From an uncultured Eubacterium sp. (GTDB lineage: Bacteria; Bacillota; Clostridia; Peptostreptococcales; Anaerovoracaceae), in the NCBI GenBank assembly GCA_900542385.1, contig UQNP01000041.1, forward strand, positions 1 to 12,854: a stretch of DNA of 12,854 nt. The letters are read 5' to 3'. The notes under the pieces are model-generated. The model worked only from the letters and a program-made list of their open reading frames with translations. It was not told the origin of the DNA and searched no databases. Position 1 is the stretch's first letter; every line of letters starts with the position of its first letter. The translations under genes were made by a program, and so were the position numbers. This document shows, piece after piece, positions 6,876-12,854 of this stretch.

Positions 6876-6904
6876 ATTATAACATAAATATCAAAGTATT
6901 AAAA
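6876..6904 (-). promoter_or_regulatory. Promoter for the small membrane protein / DUF308 / flavoprotein run
   Basis: On the - strand there is an extended -10, TGTTATAAT (6876-6884), with a perfect TATAAT at 6876-6881. The region 17 bases upstream (TTTTAA, 6899-6904) matches the -35 consensus at only 3 of 6 positions; the TGn extension would compensate. It lies in the AT-rich region shared with the dinB promoter and points away from it. Confidence 0.65.
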
Positions 6905-6917
6905 AGAAGATTCTGTG

Positions 6918-6946
6918 TTTATTTTTGTCCTCTCCTTATATATAAT
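6918..6946 (+). promoter_or_regulatory. dinB: Promoter for dinB
   Basis: A perfect -10 TATAAT at 6941-6946, with a weak -35 (TTTATT at 6918-6923, 3 of 6) 17 bases upstream. The predicted start is near 6953, giving a leader of about 40 bases. No match to the Firmicute LexA box (CGAAC...GTTCG type) is visible between 6847 and 6991, so SOS control is not supported by the sequence. Confidence 0.55.
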
Positions 6947-6977
6947 CTATATATGATTCAAAAAATAAATTCGCCTG

Positions 6978-6985
6978 AAAGGAGG
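6978..6985 (+). promoter_or_regulatory. dinB: Ribosome binding site fixing a TTG start for dinB
   Basis: AAAGGAGG, near-perfect complementarity to the 16S 3' end, 6 bases before TTG at 6992-6994. The ATG at 6954-6956 is in frame but lies upstream of this site and at the expected transcription start. Confidence 0.85.
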
Positions 6986-6991
6986 CTTGAT

Positions 6992-8200
6992 TTGGACAGG
7001 ACTATACTGCACTGTGATATGAACGGTTTCTACGCTTCCGTCGAGCTGCTGGATCACCCGGAACTTCGCGGTACGCCTATGGCCGTATGCGGGAATCCGG
7101 AAAACCGGCACGGCATAATTCTCGCCAAAAACGAAATAGCGAAAAAATACGGAGTAACTACTGCCGAAACACTGTGGCAGGCGCGCAAAAAATGTCCCCC
7201 GCTCCAGGTCGTACCGCCTCATCATGAAAAGTACAGGCATTACAGTAAGCTCATAAATAAAATATATCTCGAATTTACCGATATGGTCGAACCTTTCAGC
7301 GTAGATGAATCCTGGCTCGATGTTACTGCCAGTCTCCGCCTTTTCGGAAGCGGCAAAGAAATTGCAGACAAAATAAGAGCAACGGTCAGAGAACGCCTCG
7401 GGCTCACACTTTCGGCAGGCGTATCATTCAATAAGATATTTGCAAAAATGGGCAGCGATTATAAAAAACCTGATGCTACTACAGTTATAAGCAGAGAAAA
7501 TTTCAAAAATATACTATGGCCTATGGATATAAACTCCATGTTCTTCGTCGGAAGATCCACGGCCGAAAAACTGAAGACACGCGGCATAAATACCATAGGT
7601 CAGCTCGCTCTCTCCGACAGAAAAATGATAATATCGATTCTTGGAAAACAAGGCGGTCTCATTCACGATTATGCCAACGGCCTCGATGATACTCCCGTTT
7701 CAAGGTACGATGCGCGTGAGCCCGCAAAATCCATAGGCAATGGAATAACCTTCCGCAGGAATCTTTCAGGTACGGATGATATAAAAACAGCTGTTATAAG
7801 TCTGTCCGATACGGTGGCTACACGTCTGAGAAAACACAAAATGAAAGCTTTCGGTATTAAAGTCGATATAAAATCTCCATCTTTTAAGACCATTTCCCGT
7901 CAGCAGCAGCTTGATAACCCTACCAACCTTGCAGAAACCATAGCCGAAACATCCATGGAGATAATCGAAAAATCATGGCAGTTATCTTCCCCGATACGTA
8001 TGATCACAATTACTGCCATAAATTTATGCGATGAAAATCAGGCTCTTCAGCTTTCGCTTTTTTCCAACGAGCAGGATTCTGAAAAAAACGAGAAAATCGA
8101 AAGAGCCATGGACGATATAAGAGAAAAGTTCGGTTCAAATTCAATTTCCTTCGGCAGGGTCCTCGGCAACGACATCGGTGTAGGTGACGATAAAAAATAA
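6992..8200 (+). CDS. dinB: DNA polymerase IV (Y-family translesion polymerase)
   Basis: Error-prone Y-family polymerase that extends primers across damaged templates, tethered to the sliding clamp. Seen from the TTG start: 402 residues. The palm begins DRTILHCDMNGFYASVE, with catalytic D9 and likely steric gate Y14; the second acidic pair lies in FSVDESWLDV (D105, E106). LSAGVSFNKIFAKMGSDYKKP precedes the helix-hairpin-helix thumb, and the little-finger domain follows from about residue 240. A canonical clamp-binding peptide QLSLF lies at 353-357 (bases 8048-8062). About 45 residues follow it, ending in a charged tail. The start is set by the AAAGGAGG site at 6978-6985 and agrees with homologues beginning M/L-D-R. 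dinB is the only + strand gene here, divergent from the membrane/flavoprotein run and convergent with pfkA. Confidence 0.97.
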   Translation: MDRTILHCDMNGFYASVELLDHPELRGTPMAVCGNPENRHGIILAKNEIAKKYGVTTAETLWQARKKCPPLQVVPPHHEKYRHYSKLINKIYLEFTDMVEPFSVDESWLDVTASLRLFGSGKEIADKIRATVRERLGLTLSAGVSFNKIFAKMGSDYKKPDATTVISRENFKNILWPMDINSMFFVGRSTAEKLKTRGINTIGQLALSDRKMIISILGKQGGLIHDYANGLDDTPVSRYDAREPAKSIGNGITFRRNLSGTDDIKTAVISLSDTVATRLRKHKMKAFGIKVDIKSPSFKTISRQQQLDNPTNLAETIAETSMEIIEKSWQLSSPIRMITITAINLCDENQALQLSLFSNEQDSEKNEKIERAMDDIREKFGSNSISFGRVLGNDIGVGDDKK

Positions 8201-8209
8201 ACGGTTTAT
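8191..8209 (-). terminator. Weak candidate terminator after pfkA
   Basis: On the - strand, beginning at the first base of the pfkA TGA's last position, the sequence folds as ATAAA-CCG-TTTAT and is followed by six T (TTTTTT). The stem is short and all A/T apart from a possible C:G closing pair, so it is a poor intrinsic terminator. It overlaps the dinB stop codon. No better candidate exists in the 8-base gap between the two convergent genes. Confidence 0.25.
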
Positions 8210-9168
8210 CAGGCCAGCGTTTCGGCCAGATCATAAATACTCCTGTCAAATTCTCTTTTCATCTCAATAGCTTTTCTTAGATCATAGGAAATTATCTTCC
8301 CTGAAGATATGCCTACAGCACGGCTTTCCTCATCATCGTACAAAAGCTGCACAGCCTTTGCTGCCGTAAGGCTTGCAAGCATCCTGTCCTTCAATGTCGG
8401 TGTGCCTCCCCTTTGTATATATCCCGGTACTACAGCGCGCGTTTCTTTTCCTGTCTTTTCTTCTATGATCTTTGTCAATTCCTGAGTGCTTATATCTACG
8501 CCTTCCGCCTTTATGATTATGCTGTGCAGCTTTCCCGACTGCTGTCCTCTGAGTATCCTCCTGCATGTCCTGTTTATATCTATTTCAAGCTCAGGAACGA
8601 GAATATCATCCGCACCGCCGCCCAGGCCCGCATATACCGCGATATCTCCGCAGTTCCTGCCCATTACCTCTATCACCGTAGTCCTCTCATGAGCAGAGGA
8701 TGTATCCCTGATATTTGAAACCAGCGACAGTATCGTATTTACAGCAGTATCAAACCCTATAGTATAGTCAGTATAAGCCAGATCATTATCTATAGTCCCC
8801 GGAACTCCCATTACCTTTATACCTCTGTCTGAAAGAGCCAGACCTCCTTTAAAAGAGCCGTCTCCTCCTATGACAACAAGTCCTTCGATCCCGAAAGTCT
8901 CCAGCATTTTAGCCGCATGCTCCTGACCTTCCTGTGTCCTGAATCTTTCACTTCTGGCTGTTCTCAGTATCGTCCCTCCTCTTTGAAGTATATCGCCTAC
9001 AGAATGCCATTCCATTTTTCTGATATCTCCATCGAGCAGACCTTCATATCCCCGCTCTATCCCAAAGACTTCCATTCCCATAGAAAGACCTTTTCTTACA
9101 GCTGCTCTTATCGCCGCATTCATGCCGGGAGCATCTCCTCCGCTGGTAAGCACGCCGATCTTTTTCAT
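8209..9168 (-). CDS. pfkA: ATP-dependent 6-phosphofructokinase
   Basis: Glycolytic enzyme phosphorylating fructose 6-phosphate to fructose 1,6-bisphosphate. It is exactly 319 residues with the start used here, as in the Bacillus stearothermophilus enzyme. Seen: GVLTSGGDAPGMNAAIRA (5-22), ATP-site GGDGS (101-105), catalytic PGTIDND with D127 (the glycine after proline indicates ATP rather than pyrophosphate use), MGR (169-171), E222 in KAEG, and QRGG near 252-255. R21, R25, R154 and K213 of the effector site are kept, but positions 187 and 211 differ and the usual H249 is Tyr. The second ATG (9166-9168) is chosen because AAAGGAG lies 7 bases before it; the first ATG, overlapping the dnaE stop, is only 1-2 bases from that site. 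dnaE-pfkA is a known Firmicute pairing, but pyk, which often follows, is absent. Confidence 0.97.
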   Translation of the reverse strand: MKKIGVLTSGGDAPGMNAAIRAAVRKGLSMGMEVFGIERGYEGLLDGDIRKMEWHSVGDILQRGGTILRTARSERFRTQEGQEHAAKMLETFGIEGLVVIGGDGSFKGGLALSDRGIKVMGVPGTIDNDLAYTDYTIGFDTAVNTILSLVSNIRDTSSAHERTTVIEVMGRNCGDIAVYAGLGGGADDILVPELEIDINRTCRRILRGQQSGKLHSIIIKAEGVDISTQELTKIIEEKTGKETRAVVPGYIQRGGTPTLKDRMLASLTAAKAVQLLYDDEESRAVGISSGKIISYDLRKAIEMKREFDRSIYDLAETLA

Positions 9169-9170
9169 GT

Positions 9171-12100
9171 TCATTCTCCTTTGTAATTTCCTTCACCAAC
9201 TATACTTACTATCTTCATCCTGAAGTCCTCCGTCGGATCCACCCACAGATCCTGCTCTGTCCTGAATGATCCCCCTCCGGGCATATAAACTATCGCCTGA
9301 TAATCTCCTTTATGCTGCTTCATTACATCCTTGATTTCGTTTAATGCATCCGTATCTTTCTTTCCGTCGGAAGGAAGCTTTATTTTTATTATTCCGGCGG
9401 GAGCATCAGCGCTTTGCTGTCTTTCCGCTCTGTTTTTCTTTTCTGTCCTGCGTTCCGATGATTCTGCTTCCTTAATATTTTTAAGGTCCACTATCCTTTC
9501 TGCCAGAAGCTTTGGTATCTCACCTTCTTTGAAATTTATCTTTCCGCTCACAGACACAATCGCATCTTCTCTTACAAGATTCCCGAATCTTTCATAAACA
9601 TTTGGAAATACTATGACTTCCACGTTTCCGTAGAGATCTTCCATATCAACGAATGCCATCATTTTATTGTTCTTGGTAACGAGAGTCTTTTTAGAAGTTA
9701 CTATTCCCGCCATAACTGCCTGCATTCCGTCTTTTATGAAACTGTGCTCTTCTCCGCGTTCTTCGCTGTCTAAAACTTCGGCAAGATCCTGAGCATTCAC
9801 AGTCACAGTCCTCTTTATATCTTCTTCGTATTCTCTGAGAGGATGTCCTGTTATATACACTCCCAGCAGTTCTTTCTCCTGTGCCATGAGCATTTCCTTC
9901 TCGAAATTTTTGACATCAGGAAGTTCCTTGCCTGCACTGCTTTCCATCGCTTCTGCGTTGGTCTGAAAAAGAGACATCTGACCTTCGAGGTTCCTTCTTG
10001 CACTGGATTGAGCCGATTCTATCAGACCCTCGTACACTGCCGCAAGCGCTGCTCTGTTGCTGCTGAAACAGTCCATAGCGCCTGCCTTTATCAGACTTTC
10101 CACCGCTTTTTTATTTATCTTATGTATATCGAGATTTTCTATGAACTGAAATATATCAGAAGGTTTTCCCTTCGTCTCCCTCGCGTCTATGATAGCATCT
10201 ATGACATTGTCACCGACATTTTTGACTCCTGAAAGTCCGAAGCGTATTTTCCCCTCTGACACTGAGAATTTTTTCATGCTCTCATTCACGTCAGGCGGGA
10301 GCACTTCTATACCCATCTCCTCACAGTTCCTCATGTACTTGGATATGGAGTTCACATCTCCAACGACGCTGGTCATAAGAGCTGCCATGAACTCGACCGG
10401 ATAGTGCACTTTCAGATATCCTGTCTCATACGCCAGTACCGCATACGCGGCCGCATGAGATTTGTTGAAAGCATATTCTGCAAAGCTGACCATCTGATTG
10501 AATATTTCTTCTGCCGTTTCCTCCGGCACTCCGTTTCTTACACAGCCTGCAATTTCAACGTTTCCATTTTCATCCGTCTTTCCATGGATAAAATACTCTT
10601 TTTCTTCAAGCATAACATCCATTTTCTTTTTACTCATCGCACGTCTTACCAGGTCAGAGCGTCCGTAAGAATACCCACCCAGATCTCTTACTATCTGCAT
10701 TACCTGCTCCTGATAAACGAGACATCCGTACGTTACAGATAAAATCGGCTCAAGGCTCTCATGCAGATACTCGATATTTCCCGGGTGCTTCTTATTATCT
10801 ATATAATTCGGTATCGAAGCCATAGGTCCGGGTCTGTAAAGCGATATACCTGCGACTATATCTTCAAAGCAGTCAGGCTTGAGGTTTTTCATGAACTGCG
10901 TCATACCTCCGCTTTCAAGCTGAAAAACCCCCTGTGTATTCCCCTTTGATATCATCTCATATACTGCTTCGTCATCGTATTCCATGCTGGAAAAATCGAT
11001 CTTTATGCCGTGATTTTTTTCTATAAGTTCAAGTGCATCCCTTATTATCGTGAGATTTCTCAATCCCAGAAAATCCATCTTCAAAAGGCCCAGCTCTTCT
11101 ATCGTAGTCATATTGAACTGGGTAGACAGTCCTTTATCCGTAAGATACAGCGGTACGTATTCATCGATGCGTTCCTTCGATATAACCACTCCTGCCGCAT
11201 GTGTAGAAGCGTGTCTCGGCATTCCCTCTATGGCACGCGCCATATCTATTACTTTTCTCGTCGTTTCATCGCTGTCGTACTTTTCTTTAAGCTCCGGACT
11301 CGTCTCAAGAGCTTTGTCTATAGTCATTTTCAAAGAAAACGGTATAGCCTTGGCTATGGCATCGGTTTCCGGATAACTTACGTTGAGCACCCGTCCTACA
11401 TCTCTTACTGCCTGCTTGGCTTTCATCGTTCCAAAGGTTATTATCTGAGAAACTCTGTCTTCCCCGTATTTTTCCGTCACATAATCTATGACTTCTCCCC
11501 TTCGTTCATAGCAGAAATCTATATCTATATCCGGCATGCTTACACGTTCCGGATTTAAAAATCTTTCAAATATCAAACCGTTCTTTATAGGATCTATATC
11601 CGTTATCCTCAAAGTGTACGCCACTATGCTGCCTGCTGCCGAGCCTCTCCCCGGGCCCACCATGATGTTGTTTTTCTTTGCGTAGTTTATGAAATCCCAC
11701 ACTATGAGAAAATACTCTACATAACCCATGTTCTCTATCGTAGTAAGCTCGTATTCAAGACGCCCTTCCAGCTTTTTCTTTTCTTCCGGATCAACATCCC
11801 GATATCTGACTTCAAGTCCTTCACTGCAAAGTTTTCTCAGATATTCTTTATTGGAAAGTCCTCCGGGAGCCTTAAAATCAGGGAGATGAAGTTCTCCGAA
11901 GTTCAACGTCACATCACACTGCTCTGCTATCTTTACAGTATTGTCGCAGGCTTCAGGTATTCCGGAAAAGATCTTACGCATCTCATCTTCCGATTTGAGA
12001 TAAAACTGGTCGTTTGCAAACCTCATCCTGTCTTCTTCATCGACAGTAGTTCCCATCTGTATGCACATTAGTACATCCTGTGCAACCGCATCTTCCTGTC

Positions 12101-12728
12101 TTACATAATGTACATCATTGGTAGCTGCAAAAGGTATTCCCGTTTCCTCGTGAAGCTGTTTCATATACGGCAATATCCTCATCTCCTCCTCCAGTCCCTG
12201 ATCCTGAAGTTCGAGATAAAAATTGCCCTCTCCGAATATCCTGTTCATAGCCATTGCTTCTTTTTTGGCGCCGTCATAATCTCCGTTAAGCAGTCTGTGC
12301 TGCACCTCTCCGGCAAGACATGCCGAAAGAGCTATTATTCCTTCACTGTGCTCTTTCAGCACGTTTTTATCTATCCTCGGTTTATAATAAAAACCATGCC
12401 TGTATCCTTCGGATACTATCTTCATAAGATTTTTATATCCGGTATTGTTCTTTGCCAGCAGCACCAGATGTCCCATATGCTTGTCTTTATCAGCATCCTT
12501 ATCGAACAAAGTTCTCGCAGCCGTGTATACTTCACATCCAAGTATGGGTTTTATCCCCTGTTTTTTACATGCTTTGTAAAAATCAACCACACCGAACATA
12601 ACGCCATGATCTGTAATCGCAAGAGAATCCATCCCCAGCTCTTTGGCCCTGGCAACTATGTCATCTATTCTTGAAGCTCCATCGAGCAAACTGTATTCAG
12701 TATGTACGTGTAAGTGTGTAAACGCCAT
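9171..12728 (-). CDS. dnaE: DNA polymerase III alpha subunit (DnaE)
   Basis: C-family replicative polymerase; in Firmicutes DnaE usually works beside PolC, extending primers. Seen: 1185 residues. The N-terminal PHP domain starts FTHLHVHTEYSLLDG, and all nine metal-ligand positions look intact (H7, H9, D16, H41, E66, H87, C137, D205, H207). The palm has GPGRGSAAGS (358-367) and the catalytic aspartates in PDIDIDF (D402, D404). The fingers/thumb region carries SLYRPGPM and the FNKSHAAAYAV segment. A clamp-binding peptide QMSLF lies at 917-921. An OB-fold (about GIVTSKKTLVTKNNKMMAF onward) and a C-terminal domain of about 90 residues follow after a basic linker. The ATG at 12726-12728 has GGGGAG 4 bases upstream. 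It is first in a two-gene operon with pfkA. Confidence 0.98.
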   Translation of the reverse strand: MAFTHLHVHTEYSLLDGASRIDDIVARAKELGMDSLAITDHGVMFGVVDFYKACKKQGIKPILGCEVYTAARTLFDKDADKDKHMGHLVLLAKNNTGYKNLMKIVSEGYRHGFYYKPRIDKNVLKEHSEGIIALSACLAGEVQHRLLNGDYDGAKKEAMAMNRIFGEGNFYLELQDQGLEEEMRILPYMKQLHEETGIPFAATNDVHYVRQEDAVAQDVLMCIQMGTTVDEEDRMRFANDQFYLKSEDEMRKIFSGIPEACDNTVKIAEQCDVTLNFGELHLPDFKAPGGLSNKEYLRKLCSEGLEVRYRDVDPEEKKKLEGRLEYELTTIENMGYVEYFLIVWDFINYAKKNNIMVGPGRGSAAGSIVAYTLRITDIDPIKNGLIFERFLNPERVSMPDIDIDFCYERRGEVIDYVTEKYGEDRVSQIITFGTMKAKQAVRDVGRVLNVSYPETDAIAKAIPFSLKMTIDKALETSPELKEKYDSDETTRKVIDMARAIEGMPRHASTHAAGVVISKERIDEYVPLYLTDKGLSTQFNMTTIEELGLLKMDFLGLRNLTIIRDALELIEKNHGIKIDFSSMEYDDEAVYEMISKGNTQGVFQLESGGMTQFMKNLKPDCFEDIVAGISLYRPGPMASIPNYIDNKKHPGNIEYLHESLEPILSVTYGCLVYQEQVMQIVRDLGGYSYGRSDLVRRAMSKKKMDVMLEEKEYFIHGKTDENGNVEIAGCVRNGVPEETAEEIFNQMVSFAEYAFNKSHAAAYAVLAYETGYLKVHYPVEFMAALMTSVVGDVNSISKYMRNCEEMGIEVLPPDVNESMKKFSVSEGKIRFGLSGVKNVGDNVIDAIIDARETKGKPSDIFQFIENLDIHKINKKAVESLIKAGAMDCFSSNRAALAAVYEGLIESAQSSARRNLEGQMSLFQTNAEAMESSAGKELPDVKNFEKEMLMAQEKELLGVYITGHPLREYEEDIKRTVTVNAQDLAEVLDSEERGEEHSFIKDGMQAVMAGIVTSKKTLVTKNNKMMAFVDMEDLYGNVEVIVFPNVYERFGNLVREDAIVSVSGKINFKEGEIPKLLAERIVDLKNIKEAESSERRTEKKNRAERQQSADAPAGIIKIKLPSDGKKDTDALNEIKDVMKQHKGDYQAIVYMPGGGSFRTEQDLWVDPTEDFRMKIVSIVGEGNYKGE
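9176..9182 (-). promoter_or_regulatory. pfkA: Ribosome binding site deciding the pfkA start
   Basis: AAAGGAG on the - strand, inside the last codons of dnaE, 7 bases before the ATG at 9166-9168. It is only 1 base from the ATG at 9172-9174, which is therefore disfavoured. Its position implies coupling of pfkA translation to dnaE termination. Confidence 0.8.
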
Positions 12729-12762
12729 GTTTCTCCCCTTTTTTACGCTTTTACTTCATTTA

Positions 12763-12782
12763 TTGATATTATACATTATCAA
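12763..12782 (-). promoter_or_regulatory. Imperfect palindrome over the dnaE -10 box (possible operator)
   Basis: The outer arms TTGATA and TATCAA are perfect inverted repeats separated by 8 bases; 16 of the 20 positions are dyad-symmetric. The -10 box TATAAT lies within it, so a protein bound here would block transcription of dnaE-pfkA. I cannot match it to a named regulator, and an AT-rich setting makes chance symmetry possible. Confidence 0.35.
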
Positions 12783-12796
12783 AAAGTTTTTGTATA
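12768..12796 (-). promoter_or_regulatory. Promoter for dnaE-pfkA
   Basis: On the - strand there is a -35 TATACA (12791-12796, 4 of 6), a 17-base spacer and a perfect -10 TATAAT (12768-12773). Predicted start is near 12761, giving a leader of about 33 bases that holds the GGGGAG ribosome binding site. The bases from 12797 to the window end are very AT-rich and non-coding as far as visible. Confidence 0.7.
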
Positions 12797-12854
12797 CCGA
12801 ACAATTTTTCGCAGTATTTATTCAAAAAATGTATTTTTTATCTTCAAAAATAGT

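Noticed and set aside
6936..6957. Alternating TATATA stretches around the dinB -10 box, considered as an operator palindrome.
   Set aside because: The symmetry comes from simple A/T alternation and has no G/C-containing arms.
6954..6991. ATG at 6954 as the dinB start, adding 13 residues.
   Set aside because: The near-perfect AAAGGAGG site lies downstream of it and points to TTG at 6992. The 12 extra codons after it are not expected in DinB homologues, and the ATG falls at the predicted transcription start.
12798..12811. CGAACAATTTTTCG just upstream of the dnaE -35 box, resembling a Firmicute LexA (SOS) box.
   Set aside because: Only the CGAAC half matches well; the second half lacks the required GTTC core, and dnaE is not a usual LexA target in Firmicutes.
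1..12854. Searched by eye for CRISPR repeats, tRNA or rRNA genes, transposase genes, toxin-antitoxin pairs, riboswitch-like leaders and phage genes.
   Set aside because: None seen. No stretch longer than about 150 bases lacks a gene, and the leaders are too short for known riboswitch classes.

Overview
The window looks like chromosomal DNA from a spore-forming, anaerobic-type Firmicute (Clostridia/Eubacteriales). This rests on the yqfC-yqfD sporulation pair beside phoH-ybeY-cdd, a dnaE-pfkA pair, paired clostridial-type flavoproteins (COG2509 and HI0933/BaiN families), strong GGAGG-type ribosome binding sites, TTG starts, and heavy use of ATA and AGA/AGG codons. Genus and species cannot be assigned from the sequence alone. 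Almost all of the window is coding. Only one gene, dinB, is on the + strand; the rest are on the - strand. I see no rRNA, tRNA, CRISPR array, insertion sequence, prophage or attachment site.

Layout from left to right. (1) Positions 1-1731, - strand: phoH, ybeY and cdd (cut by the window edge) form a tight operon behind a near-consensus housekeeping promoter at 1771-1799. In Bacillus and many clostridia the order is yqfC-yqfD-phoH-pgpH(yqfF)-ybeY-dgkA-cdd-era; pgpH and dgkA are missing here. (2) Positions 1830-3261, - strand: yqfC and yqfD, overlapping by an unusual 74 bases, with a candidate sporulation-type (SigE-like) promoter in front. (3) Positions 3328-6846, - strand: a four-gene run, first a small acidic single-pass membrane protein, then a six-helix DUF308/HdeD-like membrane protein, then two FAD-dependent oxidoreductases of different families. 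The last three overlap end to end. (4) Positions 6847-6991: a divergent AT-rich promoter region. (5) Positions 6992-8200, + strand: dinB (DNA polymerase IV), starting at TTG. (6) Positions 8209-12728, - strand: dnaE followed 2 bases later by pfkA, behind a promoter whose -10 box sits in an imperfect 20-base palindrome. pfkA and dinB converge with only 8 bases between their stop codons.

The modules are mostly core functions: RNA maturation and ribosome quality control (ybeY, phoH), pyrimidine salvage (cdd), sporulation (yqfC/yqfD), replication and lesion bypass (dnaE, dinB, both with clamp-binding motifs), and glycolysis (pfkA). The least understood part, and the best candidate for undescribed biology, is the membrane-plus-flavoprotein run at 3328-6846. 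I found no clear evidence for an exotic new system. Several start codons were moved from the longest possible ORF to an internal start with a better ribosome binding site; each entry gives the reason.
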